Part shown: positions 8,757 through 17,520 of the stretch, one piece after another
Layout of the letters: every line of letters starts with the position of its first letter
Numbering within the stretch: position 1 is the first letter of the stretch
NCBI GenBank assembly: GCA_018222765.1
Contig: JAAEZT010000019.1
Coordinates: forward strand, 1-64,000
Origin: a bacterium
Lineage (GTDB): Bacteria; Verrucomicrobiota; Verrucomicrobiia; Verrucomicrobiales; Akkermansiaceae
Direction: 5' to 3'
DNA: 64,000 nt
The notes under the pieces: model-generated
Told to the model about the DNA's origin: nothing
The model's database searches: none
Seen by the model: only the letters and a program-made list of their open reading frames with translations
Program-made: the position numbers and the translations under genes

Positions 8757-9691
8757 TGCCTGTCCAGGAAATCGTATCCCGCTTGGAGGCCTCGGTAAGG
8801 AGCGTCATGTTGGGACAGGCAAAGGTCGTCCGCCGTGTCCTTTCGACCATGGTGGCTGGAGGTCACGTGTTGCTGGAGGATTTTCCTGGCACTGGAAAAA
8901 CTACTCTAGCCAAAGCGATTGCCGCGTCGATTGGTGAAAGTGAATTTCAGCGAATTCAGTTCACCCCTGATCTGCTTCCCTCGGACATTCTTGGGGTAAG
9001 TATTCTCGATTCCCAACGCTCGGATTTTGAATTTCACCGCGGTCCCATCTTTAGCAATATCCTCCTTGCCGATGAAATTAATCGGGCGTCACCACGGACC
9101 CAAAGCGCCCTCTTAGAGGCAATGGCCGAGGGGCAGGTAACCATTGAAGGAAATCGACATGATCTCGAGGAATTGTTTTTTGTGATCGCAACCCAGAATC
9201 CCGTAGAGCTACGCGGCACCTACCCATTACCCGAAGCCCAAATGGACCGCTTCGCACTCAAGTGCTCTCTGGGCTATGTCTCTATCGGTGAGGAAATTGG
9301 GATTTTACAAGCTCAGGAACAGAAGCACCCTTTGGACAGAACCAAGCCCGTGGTAACAACGGAAGAGATCCTAAAAGTCCGAAAAGCTGTCCGTGAGGTC
9401 GGAGTGACTGTGCAACTCCAAGAGTATGTTGTCAGGTTGGTCGCCGCTACCAGAAATCGGCAAGGGGTGAAACTGGCCGCAAGCCCGAGGGCCTCACTCA
9501 GTCTTCTTCGCGTCGCGCAGGCCATGACCTTGTTTGAAGGACGTGAGTTTCTTGTGCCCGAAACAGTCCAAGACCTCGCTCCCGACGTGATTGGGCATCG
9601 CTTGGTGCTAGAAAGCGATGCCGTCTACTCAGGGTGGTCAGGTGAAGCCGTCGTGCGCGAGATCATCGAAGAGACGGCTGTTCCCGTCTAA
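8756..9691 (+). CDS. MoxR family AAA+ ATPase
   Basis: A 311-residue AAA+ ATPase of the MoxR group. Walker A is DFPGTGKTT (residues 42-50), Walker B is ILLADEINR, followed by ASPRTQSALLEAM and sensor 1 in FVIATQNP. A C-terminal lid domain with SPRASLSLLRVAQAM is also typical. MoxR proteins act as chaperones for maturation of other proteins, usually beside DUF58 and von Willebrand factor A proteins. Here neither lies next to it; the only coupled gene is the large secreted protein upstream. Its last base directly abuts the stop of convergent mrp. Confidence 0.93.
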   Translation: MPVQEIVSRLEASVRSVMLGQAKVVRRVLSTMVAGGHVLLEDFPGTGKTTLAKAIAASIGESEFQRIQFTPDLLPSDILGVSILDSQRSDFEFHRGPIFSNILLADEINRASPRTQSALLEAMAEGQVTIEGNRHDLEELFFVIATQNPVELRGTYPLPEAQMDRFALKCSLGYVSIGEEIGILQAQEQKHPLDRTKPVVTTEEILKVRKAVREVGVTVQLQEYVVRLVAATRNRQGVKLAASPRASLSLLRVAQAMTLFEGREFLVPETVQDLAPDVIGHRLVLESDAVYSGWSGEAVVREIIEETAVPV

Positions 9692-10747
9692 TCACTTTCC
9701 TGAAACGTGATCCAAAAGCGCCTGCGCTGACATGTGGAAGGCTGCTGAGATTTTCGAATCCGAGGGGCTGAGAAGAGCGACCGGTTCACCGCCGTCGCAG
9801 CGTTCTCCGATCACTGCTTCAAGTGGTATTTCGCCCAAAAGAGGGACTTTTAAGCGGTCACATTCTTTTTGCGCGCCACCCTTCCCAAAAAGGTGGTACC
9901 GCTCGCCTTGATTGCATTCAAAATACGACATGTTTTCAATAAGTCCGAGAATGGGAACGTTAACCTTGGCGAACATCGAGACAGCTTTTCGGGCATCAAT
10001 CATGGCGACCTCTTGCGGCGTCGTCACGATGACAGCCCCATCGAGAGAAACGGTTTGCACAATGGTTAATTGAATATCACCAGTGCCGGGCGGGAGGTCC
10101 AGAATGAGAACATCGAGCTCGCCCCAGGCCACTTGTTTTAGGAATTGCTGCGTGTATCGATTGGCAAGAGGACCTCTGACAATTACAGGTGAGTTGTCGC
10201 TCAGGAGGAAGCCCATGGACATCAATTTCAAGCCATGAGCTTCGATGGGAATAATGCGATCTTCAGAGTCGGCATTTGGCTGATGATGGGGGACGCCGAG
10301 CATCAAGGGGACTGAGGGACCATAAAGATCGCAGTCACAGAGACCGACTTTGAGGCCTTGTTTCGAAAGCGCGATGGCAAGGTTGCTGGAAACCGTTGAC
10401 TTTCCAACTCCACCTTTACCTGAACCGACGGCAACAATGCGCTTCACCCCTGGAATGGAAGCGCTCTCGGGAGACCCTGCGATCGCCCCTGGTGCTCCCG
10501 GGGGATCTTGAACGTCGATTTCAATCTTCACCTTTTCCGATCCTCCAAAGATGGGGTCGAGCGCTTGATGGCAGTCCTGGAAAATAGTTTGCGGGATTTT
10601 TGGATCACGCGTTTGCACCTGAAGCTTCACCGCAGCGATGCCGTTGGCAACCTCAGTGGATTTAACGAGGCCGAAAGAAATGATGTCCCGTGAAAAGCCA
10701 GGATACTTCACCTGGGAAAGAGCGTCGCGAAGCGAGTCGTTGGTCAT
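9692..10747 (-). CDS. mrp: Mrp/ApbC iron-sulfur cluster carrier ATPase
   Basis: A 351-residue P-loop protein of the Mrp/NBP35 family that binds and delivers Fe-S clusters in the cytosol. The N-terminal 90 residues form a MIP18/DUF59-like domain (MTNDSLRDALSQVKYPGF). The deviant Walker A SGKGGVGKST is at residues 109-118, followed by DCDLYGPSVP, the VRGPLANRY stretch and LILDLPPGTGD. The usual C-terminal CxxC is replaced here by a different stretch (MSYFECNQGERYHLFG) that holds a single Cys. It lies 31 nt downstream of rpoN on the same strand and is probably co-transcribed with it. Confidence 0.93.
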   Translation of the reverse strand: MTNDSLRDALSQVKYPGFSRDIISFGLVKSTEVANGIAAVKLQVQTRDPKIPQTIFQDCHQALDPIFGGSEKVKIEIDVQDPPGAPGAIAGSPESASIPGVKRIVAVGSGKGGVGKSTVSSNLAIALSKQGLKVGLCDCDLYGPSVPLMLGVPHHQPNADSEDRIIPIEAHGLKLMSMGFLLSDNSPVIVRGPLANRYTQQFLKQVAWGELDVLILDLPPGTGDIQLTIVQTVSLDGAVIVTTPQEVAMIDARKAVSMFAKVNVPILGLIENMSYFECNQGERYHLFGKGGAQKECDRLKVPLLGEIPLEAVIGERCDGGEPVALLSPSDSKISAAFHMSAQALLDHVSGK

Positions 10748-10778
10748 GAATAGACCTTAACCGGACTTTTGCGTCGGG

Positions 10779-12185
10779 CTAGTATTTCTTCCGCAAGTGT
10801 GAGGGGAGTATCCCGAGTTGCTCTCGATATTTAGCGACAGTTCGCCGCGCCACATCGATACCTTGCTCCTTAAGAAGTTTTTCCAATTTGGAATCCGAGA
10901 GTGGCTTCGTGTTGTCCTCGTTAGAAACCAAGCCCTGCAAGGCCTCCCGAACACCCTCGTTGGACACATCTTTGCCGTCACTGGTGTGGTAGCCAGTGGC
11001 GAAAAACTTGCGCATCTCCATAAGTCCGTGTGGAGTGTCGATATATTTGCCGGCGACAGCTCGTGAGACCGTTGTGGGGTGCACGCCAATCTTTTCGGCA
11101 ATGTCATTCATCGTCATCGGTTTGAGATGACGAGAGCCATGCTCGAGAAAGGGCGACTGGCGATCGATGATTTCACGAGCGATGGCAAGGATTGTTTCCT
11201 GTCGCTGATCGATGGCCTTAATAATTATTCGCCCATCACGGATATTATCACGGAGATAATTTCTCGTCTTGCGATCCCCTGTGGTGTTGGCAAGGAGGTC
11301 CTTGTATTCGTCATTGATGCGAAGACGGGGAAGATAACTCCCAGTGAGAGAGGCCTGATATTCTCCAAATCCCAGCTCGGAAATGACGACATCCGGTTGG
11401 ATGTAGGGGTTTCCTCCGGCGATAAAACGGGAGCCAGGTGATGGATCAAGGGCGCGGATGTGCTCTACTACTTCGGCAATTCTCTCGAGAGAAAGATGAA
11501 GAGCTTTTGCAATTTTCGGGAAGTGATTTCGAGCTAACTCATCGAGATGCTCATCGACAATCTCAGCTTCTAGGCCATTCCCCAAACCAAGGTGATCCAA
11601 CTGGAGAAGCAAGCACTCGCGGAGGTCTCTGGCACCCACCCCGGGAGGGTCGAGCGATTGCACGAGGGCTAACCCGTCTTCGAGACGGTCAAGGGGGACT
11701 TGAAGTTTTCCGGCGATATCTTCCAAATCACCATCAAGGTATCCGTGATCAGTAAGATTTCCCACGACGATCTCTGCGTCCGAGCGAATCCCCGAAGGCA
11801 TCCCACTTTCGCCGATCTGCTCCATCAAGTGTTCCTGCAGTGTCAGCGGAGCGACGATCGAATTGTAGAAATGCTCACGACGTTCAGCGGCGTCATGATC
11901 CACGCCCTTGCTCCTACGCTCCATTATTGAGAGCTCCCGAAGGTCGTCTTGATAGGTCTCATGCCAGTCATCGAAGTCATCTTCACTCTCACGCTCATTT
12001 TCGACGATTTCATCGAAAGATTCCTTTTCAGTCACGTCTTCCAGCACAGGATTGACTGCCATGGCTTGAGTTAGGAGTTGACTCAACTCGAGGGTGTTTG
12101 CCTGAAGAATCTCCAGACTTTGACGCATTTGCGGCGCCAAGGTCTGATGCTGGGAGAGCGATTGGTGCAGGGAGACATCAGCCAT
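10779..12185 (-). CDS. rpoN: RNA polymerase sigma-54 factor
   Basis: A 468-residue sigma-54 protein. Region I at the N-terminus is Gln/Leu-rich (LAPQMRQSLEILQANTLEL), an acidic region II follows (around EKESFDEIVENERESEDDFDD), then the core-binding and DNA-binding domains. The diagnostic RpoN box ARRTVAKYRE is at residues 446-455. The presence of rpoN implies promoters of the -24/-12 type and enhancer-binding activators elsewhere in the genome; I saw no convincing -24/-12 site in this window. It is the first gene of the rpoN-mrp pair and diverges from the UDP-glucose pyrophosphorylase gene across 147 nt. Confidence 0.96.
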   Translation of the reverse strand: MADVSLHQSLSQHQTLAPQMRQSLEILQANTLELSQLLTQAMAVNPVLEDVTEKESFDEIVENERESEDDFDDWHETYQDDLRELSIMERRSKGVDHDAAERREHFYNSIVAPLTLQEHLMEQIGESGMPSGIRSDAEIVVGNLTDHGYLDGDLEDIAGKLQVPLDRLEDGLALVQSLDPPGVGARDLRECLLLQLDHLGLGNGLEAEIVDEHLDELARNHFPKIAKALHLSLERIAEVVEHIRALDPSPGSRFIAGGNPYIQPDVVISELGFGEYQASLTGSYLPRLRINDEYKDLLANTTGDRKTRNYLRDNIRDGRIIIKAIDQRQETILAIAREIIDRQSPFLEHGSRHLKPMTMNDIAEKIGVHPTTVSRAVAGKYIDTPHGLMEMRKFFATGYHTSDGKDVSNEGVREALQGLVSNEDNTKPLSDSKLEKLLKEQGIDVARRTVAKYREQLGILPSHLRKKY

Positions 12186-12332
12186 CGGTGTGGGGGACTG
12201 ATACCCTCACGGCCAGCGGTTGTAAACACCGAAGCACAAAACGTGCCATTTGACCCATGAGTTTGATTCATTGATGAAATATTTACCCGAATTGGTTGTT
12301 TTTAAGGCACTTTCATTGCTACCAAGACTCCC

Positions 12333-13724
12333 ATGAGCGACACCTCTGAGGCAATGAGATCCAAGATGCAGGAAAAAGGAGTGATGGAGTCCGCCATCAA
12401 GGCCTTTGAGCGAGCTAGATCTCTTGTTGAAAAGGGTGGAAAAGGGGAGCTTAGTGAAAAGGAGATTGTTCAGGCTGCGGGAGTTACAGATTATGGGGAA
12501 CTGGGGAGGCAAACTTCCATGAATCCTGCGCTATTAGCTCAGACCGTCGTCATTAAACTTAATGGAGGACTTGGAACAGGAATGGGGTTGGAGAGGGTGA
12601 AGAGCCTTCTCGAAGTTCGTCCCGGAGTCGCCTTTCTGGATTTAATGTCCCGTCAAATCCTATCCCTAAGGAAGGAAACTGGCTCTGATGTTCGCTTTCT
12701 CCTCATGAATAGTCAGGCGAGCAGTCAGGATACCCAGGAATATCTCGCTACCAATGTTCCCGAGATCGGCAACCCTGCCCAGTTGGAGTTAATGCAAAAT
12801 TGGGTTCCAAAACTTCGTCAGGATGACCTTTCGCCCGTGAGCTTTTCTTCAAATACCGACTTGGAATGGTGCCCACCAGGCCACGCCGATGTTTACCCAA
12901 GTTTGGAAGGAAGTGGTTGGTTAGACAAACTTCTCGCCGATGGCGTTAAATATGCCTTCATTTCCAATAGCGATAATTTAGGTGCAGTATTAGATGCGAC
13001 TCTTCTCTCGCACTTTTCAAAAAGCAAGGCACCCTTCCTCATGGAGGTGACCCGGCGCACTGATGCGGATCGTAAAGGAGGGCACTTGGCGACGAGGACA
13101 GCGGATGGCCGTCTTGTCTTGCGTGAGCTTGCCCAATGTCCCGCCGAGGATCATGAAAACTTCCAGAACATTGATAAGCATCAGTATTTCAACACCAACA
13201 ATATTTGGGTCAATCTTGAAACCTTGAAGAGGGTCATGGGTGCCTCGGAAGGCGTTCTGCCTCTTCCCGTAATCGTTAACAAGAAGACGGTTGACCCCCG
13301 TGATTCCAAATCTACTCCAGTCTATCAATTGGAACAAGCCATGGGTTCGGCCATTGAGTGCTTCGAGGGCGCCACTGCCGTGAATGTCCCACGTTCTCGC
13401 TTCGCGCCCGTGAAGACAACTGGTGATCTATTCGCCTTGCGCTCGGATGCTTATCAAGTCAGTGAAGATGGCCGGGTTCGCCTGGAAAAATCTCGAAATG
13501 GAGCGCCTCCAGTAGTCGACCTTTCCGGCGAATACAAACTAGTGGACAGTTTGGTGTCGCTTGGCATCCCTTCATTGATTGATGCTAAAAAAATCTCCGT
13601 GAAGGGGCCAATGAGTTTTGAATCAGGGGTCGTTATTAAGGGAGAAGTGAGCTTTGTGAATAACTCCTCCGAGGTGAAAACTATCGCGCCGGGAACATAT
13701 GAGTCGACTTCAATCTCCTTGTGA
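12333..13724 (+). CDS. UTP--glucose-1-phosphate uridylyltransferase (UDPGP family)
   Basis: A 463-residue nucleotidyltransferase of the eukaryote-like UDPGP family rather than the bacterial GalU type. The N-terminal nucleotide-binding signature LNGGLGTGMG is at residues 76-85, followed by a conserved Lys in VKSLLEV. Later family landmarks are WCPPGHADVYPSL, FISNSDNLGAVLD and FNTNNIWVNL. The C-terminus is a left-handed beta-helix-like stretch (ISVKGPMSFESGVVIKGEV). It makes UDP-glucose, the sugar donor for envelope polysaccharides and glycogen-related pathways. The downstream HAD phosphatase could act on sugar phosphates of the same pathway. Confidence 0.93.
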   Translation: MSDTSEAMRSKMQEKGVMESAIKAFERARSLVEKGGKGELSEKEIVQAAGVTDYGELGRQTSMNPALLAQTVVIKLNGGLGTGMGLERVKSLLEVRPGVAFLDLMSRQILSLRKETGSDVRFLLMNSQASSQDTQEYLATNVPEIGNPAQLELMQNWVPKLRQDDLSPVSFSSNTDLEWCPPGHADVYPSLEGSGWLDKLLADGVKYAFISNSDNLGAVLDATLLSHFSKSKAPFLMEVTRRTDADRKGGHLATRTADGRLVLRELAQCPAEDHENFQNIDKHQYFNTNNIWVNLETLKRVMGASEGVLPLPVIVNKKTVDPRDSKSTPVYQLEQAMGSAIECFEGATAVNVPRSRFAPVKTTGDLFALRSDAYQVSEDGRVRLEKSRNGAPPVVDLSGEYKLVDSLVSLGIPSLIDAKKISVKGPMSFESGVVIKGEVSFVNNSSEVKTIAPGTYESTSISL

Positions 13725-13796
13725 GGAAATTGTTTTGTCTTACTTCGGTTTCCTGCTTGTCACCAGATCGACTTTGCTTCATCTCCGCGCCCTCAT

Positions 13797-14405
13797 ATGA
13801 GTGATATCGAGCTGAACTTGCCATCTCCCGGATACAAAGCCCTCATTTTTGACCTAGATGGAACCTTGGTTGACTCGATGCCCGCACACTTCAAAGCCTG
13901 GTCCAAGGCCTTGGCTGACCAGGGGGAGCCCGGCGTGTTTCCGGAAGATATTTTTTACGCCATGGGCGGACGACCAACCCGAGATATTGTTGAGATCATC
14001 AATGGGGAGAAAGGGCTTCATCTAGACCCCGACGCCGTAGCGCTCTCGAAAAAGAGACACTACTTGGAGGTTCTTAATTCTGTCGAGCTTCTTGAAGAAG
14101 TCGCATCGTTTGCCCGAGAGAATCGGGGAAAGGTTCCCATGGCTGTCGCCAGTGGAGGAAGCCGGGTTGTTGTGGAGAAGACCCTGCAGTCAGTGGGGAT
14201 TTCCGATTGGTTCGACGAAGTCGTTTCCAGTGACGAAGTAGAAAATGGGAAGCCAGCCCCGGACATCTTCCTCGAAACCGCCTCACGCCTTGGCGTCGCC
14301 CCCGAAGACTGCGTCGTCTTCGAAGACGGCCGCGCTGGAATCGCCGGGGCTCGTGCCGCGGGAATGGAAGTGGTCGTAGTGCCGACACACCTTCACCTCG
14401 ACTAA
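13797..14405 (+). CDS. HAD family hydrolase, beta-phosphoglucomutase-like
   Basis: A 202-residue HAD-superfamily phosphatase or mutase. Motif I is FDLDGTLVDS (catalytic Asp19 and Asp21), a four-helix cap follows, motif II is the Ser/Thr of AVASGGSR, motif III is the Lys in ENGKPAPDIFL, and motif IV is VFEDGRAGI. This arrangement matches the PgmB/YqaB-like subfamily acting on small sugar phosphates such as fructose-1-phosphate or beta-glucose-1-phosphate. The exact substrate cannot be assigned. It overlaps the convergent DAHP synthase by 4 nt. Confidence 0.9.
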   Translation: MSDIELNLPSPGYKALIFDLDGTLVDSMPAHFKAWSKALADQGEPGVFPEDIFYAMGGRPTRDIVEIINGEKGLHLDPDAVALSKKRHYLEVLNSVELLEEVASFARENRGKVPMAVASGGSRVVVEKTLQSVGISDWFDEVVSSDEVENGKPAPDIFLETASRLGVAPEDCVVFEDGRAGIAGARAAGMEVVVVPTHLHLD

Positions 14406-15457
14406 GCCTTGCGGCGGGCCTGAACAGCAACGGAGAGCGATTCAAGAATTTCCTCGGTAGTCTGCCAATTAATACAAGCGTCGGTAACCGACTGCCCGTA
14501 GATCATATTGTCAGAGATCTTTTGATTTCCTTCGACAAGATTGGATTCGATCATCACCGAGGCAATGTCTCTGGCCCCCTTGGCCATTTGTTCACAGAGA
14601 TCGGCGACGACTTTCGGTTGGTTGCGGTAGTCCTTGTTCGAATTACCGTGAGAGCAATCGACCATGACCTGCTCGGGCAGCCCGGATGTCTTGAGTTGGG
14701 CTGTGACTTCCTCGATCGCTTCACGCGAGTAATTAGGGCCGCTTTTTCCGCCGCGAAGGATAAGGTGGCATGCTTTATTACCAGCTGTGGTGACGATGGC
14801 GGAGACACCTTGTTTGGTCACGGAGAGAAAATTGTGTGGCTGCTCTGCGGCACCAATGGCATCGAGGGCAATTTGAATGGAACCGCCGGTGCCGTTTTTG
14901 AAACCAACTGGCATGGAGAGCCCGGAAGCCAGTTCACGGTGAACCTGAGACTCGGTGGTTCGGGCTCCAATCGCCCCCCAGGCGATCAGGTCAGCGACAT
15001 ATTGTGGCGAGATTGCGTCGAGAAACTCGGTTCCGGCGGGAATGCCCATTTCGGCGAGTTGAAGGAGGAGTTCACGGGCGAAGCGAAGGCCGCGATTGAT
15101 GTCGAAGGAACCATCGAGATGCGGATCATTGATGAGACCTTTCCAACCCACTGTGGTACGGGGTTTTTCAAAATAGACCCGCATAATGATCTGAAGGTCC
15201 TCCTTGTATCGGTCGATGGACGATTTCAGACGCTCGGCATATTCCAGCGCTGCGGAGGGATCGTGGATCGAGCAAGGCCCAATCACCACGAGGAGGCGGT
15301 CATCTTCCCCGGAGAGGATCGCTTCCGCCTCCTTTCGGGCCTGATCGACGACGGTTGCCGCTTTTTCGGTCGTTGGAAGATAGTAGGATAACACCGCTGG
15401 GGAGATGAGCGGATTGATGCCCGCGATGCGCAGGTCGTCGGTATTGGTCTGGGCCAC
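14402..15457 (-). CDS. 3-deoxy-7-phosphoheptulonate synthase (class I DAHP synthase)
   Basis: A 351-residue enzyme of the AroF/AroG/AroH type, joining phosphoenolpyruvate and erythrose-4-phosphate in the first step of aromatic amino acid synthesis. Visible family stretches are VVIGPCSIHDPSAALEYAERL, MRVYFEKPRTTVGWKGLIND, the Arg-Thr-Thr-Glu-Ser-Q of GARTTESQVHR and the metal-binding MVDCSHGNSNK. Feedback specificity (Phe, Tyr or Trp) cannot be read reliably. The start is GTG 15457, supported by a promoter whose predicted transcript start is this very base. No other shikimate genes are adjacent. Confidence 0.94.
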   Translation of the reverse strand: MAQTNTDDLRIAGINPLISPAVLSYYLPTTEKAATVVDQARKEAEAILSGEDDRLLVVIGPCSIHDPSAALEYAERLKSSIDRYKEDLQIIMRVYFEKPRTTVGWKGLINDPHLDGSFDINRGLRFARELLLQLAEMGIPAGTEFLDAISPQYVADLIAWGAIGARTTESQVHRELASGLSMPVGFKNGTGGSIQIALDAIGAAEQPHNFLSVTKQGVSAIVTTAGNKACHLILRGGKSGPNYSREAIEEVTAQLKTSGLPEQVMVDCSHGNSNKDYRNQPKVVADLCEQMAKGARDIASVMIESNLVEGNQKISDNMIYGQSVTDACINWQTTEEILESLSVAVQARRKA

Positions 15458-15463
15458 GGGCGG

Positions 15464-15491
15464 AGTCTTGACAGTTTTGTGGGAATTTCAA
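15464..15491 (-). promoter_or_regulatory. Predicted sigma70-type promoter of DAHP synthase gene, leaderless geometry
   Basis: Reading the minus strand, TTGAAA (15491-15486) is followed after 16 nt by AAGACT (15469-15464). The predicted transcription start, seven bases after the -10 hexamer, is 15457, the G of the GTG start codon. The -35 is five of six to consensus; the -10 is weak. It lies next to the oppositely oriented promoter of the LOG gene. Confidence 0.4.
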
Positions 15492-15501
15492 GAGTGGAGG
15501 T

Positions 15502-15530
15502 TTGTCAGCGGGCCTGTTTGGGGACAAATT
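15502..15530 (+). promoter_or_regulatory. Predicted promoter of LOG-family gene, leaderless geometry
   Basis: TTGTCA (15502-15507), a 17 nt spacer and CAAATT (15525-15530) put the expected transcription start at 15537, the A of the ATG. The -35 is five of six to consensus and the -10 three of six. This also supports choosing ATG 15537 as the start of the LOG protein. Confidence 0.4.
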
Positions 15531-15536
15531 ATCTGC

Positions 15537-16652
15537 ATGTCGAAAAAAAGTCGGAGAAACAAGCCTCCACTGCATCGGGATTTCACTGCGGGAATGGTGC
15601 CCGATATTAAATGTGATTTTGTGGGAACGACTGGCGAAAAGGCCGTTGATGAGCGCATTATGAAGCTGGCCCAGAGTGTGAGCGGAGTCTCGGACCCTTG
15701 TCTTTTGGCAGAGATGATGACCACGGCGGTGGGAATGGCCCGGGGGACGACGAGCCATGGGGATTTCAAGATGGCTAACCGGGCACTCAAGGAAATGCGA
15801 GTCGCTAGTGAGATTTTCCAACCCTTTCGGGGTCGGAGGAAAGTTGCTCTATTTGGCTCTGCTCGAACTGCTCCCGAGGAAAAAGAATACCAAACTGCGG
15901 TGAAATTCTCGCGTCGTATGCGGGACGAAGGATTCATGACAATCACCGGAGCCGGACCGGGGATCATGGCAGCCGGTAACGAGGGCGCCACCCGCGAGGA
16001 TAGCTTCGGACTGAATATCACGCTCCCTTTTGAAGCTGCCGCCAATGAGTTTATTGCCGGCGACCCTAAACTAATTGAGTTCAACTATTTCTTCACCCGA
16101 AAACTCGCCTTCGTAAAAGAGGCGGATGCCGCAGTCGGAATGCCAGGCGGGGTGGGGACGATGGATGAGATTTTTGAAGCACTCACCTTGATCCAGACCG
16201 GAAAGACCCAGGTTTATCCCATCGTATGCCTCGACGCTCCTGGTGGAACTTACTGGAAATCTTGGATGCAGTTTGTGGAAGAACATCTTTACCGCCTGGG
16301 AATGATTTCCGAGTCGGACTTTTCACTCTTCATCGTCACGGATGACATCGAGGTCGCGATTGCCGAAATCGCGAAATTTTACGAAGTCTACCATTCCTAC
16401 CGTTACGTGGGAGATAAGTTGGTGGTGCGTTTACAACTTCCACTCACAGGTGCGGCGCTCGCAAAGCTCAACGAGGATTTTGTCGACATTATAAAGTCTG
16501 GAGAAATTGTGCAGTGCAAGGCTCTTCAAGAGGAAAGGAACGAACCCGATCTGGCAGAGATGCCTCGGATCGTCTTTCGGCATCGTCGTCGTAATTTTGG
16601 ACGCCTGCGGGAGTTTTTCAACGCCATTAACGAAGCTCAAACCGAAGGTTAA
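15537..16652 (+). CDS. LOG family nucleotide 5'-monophosphate nucleosidase-like protein
   Basis: A 371-residue Rossmann-fold protein of the LOG/TIGR00730 family, members of which hydrolyse nucleoside 5'-monophosphates (or cytokinin ribotides) to base and ribose-5-phosphate. The signature PGGVGTMDE is at residues 203-211, preceded by FFTRKLAFVKEADAAVGM. The Rossmann entry is KVALFGSARTAPEEKEY, with the GAGPGIMAAGNEGA loop. It is longer than plant-type LOG proteins, with N- and C-terminal extensions of unknown role; the N-terminus is basic. ATG 15537 is preferred over an upstream in-frame start at 15405 that would run through the promoter. The next gene, tlyA, overlaps its stop. Confidence 0.88.
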   Translation: MSKKSRRNKPPLHRDFTAGMVPDIKCDFVGTTGEKAVDERIMKLAQSVSGVSDPCLLAEMMTTAVGMARGTTSHGDFKMANRALKEMRVASEIFQPFRGRRKVALFGSARTAPEEKEYQTAVKFSRRMRDEGFMTITGAGPGIMAAGNEGATREDSFGLNITLPFEAAANEFIAGDPKLIEFNYFFTRKLAFVKEADAAVGMPGGVGTMDEIFEALTLIQTGKTQVYPIVCLDAPGGTYWKSWMQFVEEHLYRLGMISESDFSLFIVTDDIEVAIAEIAKFYEVYHSYRYVGDKLVVRLQLPLTGAALAKLNEDFVDIIKSGEIVQCKALQEERNEPDLAEMPRIVFRHRRRNFGRLREFFNAINEAQTEG

Positions 16653-17383
16653 TGGCGGCCAAGGAACGAGTGGATTCTCTTCTGGTTTCCCGGGGGCTCT
16701 GCGAATCGCGTGAACTCGCCAAGCGCCTTATCATGGCGGGTGAAGTACTCTGCGGAACCGAGCGGGTCAACAAGCCGAGCCAGAAGATCGCGCCGGACGC
16801 GGAGCTGACAGTGAAGGAGCGGCCCAAATATGTCGGCCGCGGAGGATTTAAGATCGAGGGTGCGTTGAAGGAATTTGGCATTGATCCAACCGGGTGGATT
16901 TGCGCCGATCTGGGCGCTTCGACGGGTGGATTTACCGATTGCCTTCTCCAACACGGAGCGGCCAAGGTACATGCCATCGATGTTGGTACAAATCAACTCG
17001 TCTGGAAGCTCAGAAGCGACGAGCGCGTGGTCTCGCGAGAGAAATTCAATGCCCGCAACCTCACCGTCGACGATATTGGAGAACGGGTGAATTTGGTGGT
17101 GATGGATCTGTCCTTCATTTCGCTCACCAAGGTCCTCCCCTCGGCATTCTCGATCCTCGAAGAAGGAGGTTCGGTGATCTCCTTGGTAAAACCTCAGTTC
17201 GAACTTTCCCGCGAAGAAGTTGGAAAGGGCGGCATTGTTCGAGAGCCGGAGCTGCATCAAAAGTCAGTTGGTAAGATCAGGGAGTTCATCACGAATGAGC
17301 TTTGTCGTGAATGGGCCGGATTAATCACCTCTCCCATCACCGGAACCGATGGGAACGTCGAGTTCCTCGCCTGGATGCGATGA
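16652..17383 (+). CDS. tlyA: TlyA family rRNA 2'-O-methyltransferase
   Basis: A 243-residue S4-domain RNA methyltransferase (TlyA/FtsJ type), which in characterised members 2'-O-methylates cytidines of 16S and 23S rRNA. The S4 RNA-binding domain occupies about residues 3-60 (ERVDSLLVSRGLCESRELAK). The linker YVGRGGFKIEGAL leads into the SAM-binding DLGASTGGFTDCLL, and the later MDLSFISLTKVLP and LVKPQFE are family signatures. The ATG overlaps the TAA of the LOG gene by one base, so the genes are co-translated. In other bacteria this family sits near NAD kinase or DXP synthase; here it precedes rodA by 137 nt. Confidence 0.93.
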   Translation: MAAKERVDSLLVSRGLCESRELAKRLIMAGEVLCGTERVNKPSQKIAPDAELTVKERPKYVGRGGFKIEGALKEFGIDPTGWICADLGASTGGFTDCLLQHGAAKVHAIDVGTNQLVWKLRSDERVVSREKFNARNLTVDDIGERVNLVVMDLSFISLTKVLPSAFSILEEGGSVISLVKPQFELSREEVGKGGIVREPELHQKSVGKIREFITNELCREWAGLITSPITGTDGNVEFLAWMR

Positions 17384-17445
17384 TTCGGTTCTTGGACTTC
17401 AGTTCCAGCCTATCCCGCTGGATTTGTTCGAGCGGTGCACTCCAA

Positions 17446-17474
17446 ACCCCCTAAAAACATTAGTCGAAGGGGGT
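17446..17474 (+). other. Inverted repeat between tlyA and rodA
   Basis: ACCCCCT at 17446-17452 can pair with AGGGGGT at 17468-17474 around a 15 nt loop. No run of T follows on the plus strand, so it is not a standard intrinsic terminator. It lies 46 nt before the rodA ATG and might be an RNA leader structure or a protein site. The rest of the 137 nt spacer shows no other clear signal. Confidence 0.25.
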
Positions 17475-17520
17475 CTCGACTCATCTAAAGGGAATCTCTA
17501 CCCTTTGCCAGCAAGCAGTC

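Noticed and set aside
14522..15391. A 289-residue plus-strand frame antisense to DAHP synthase
   Set aside because: It is entirely covered by the conserved minus-strand gene and has no recognisable domain.
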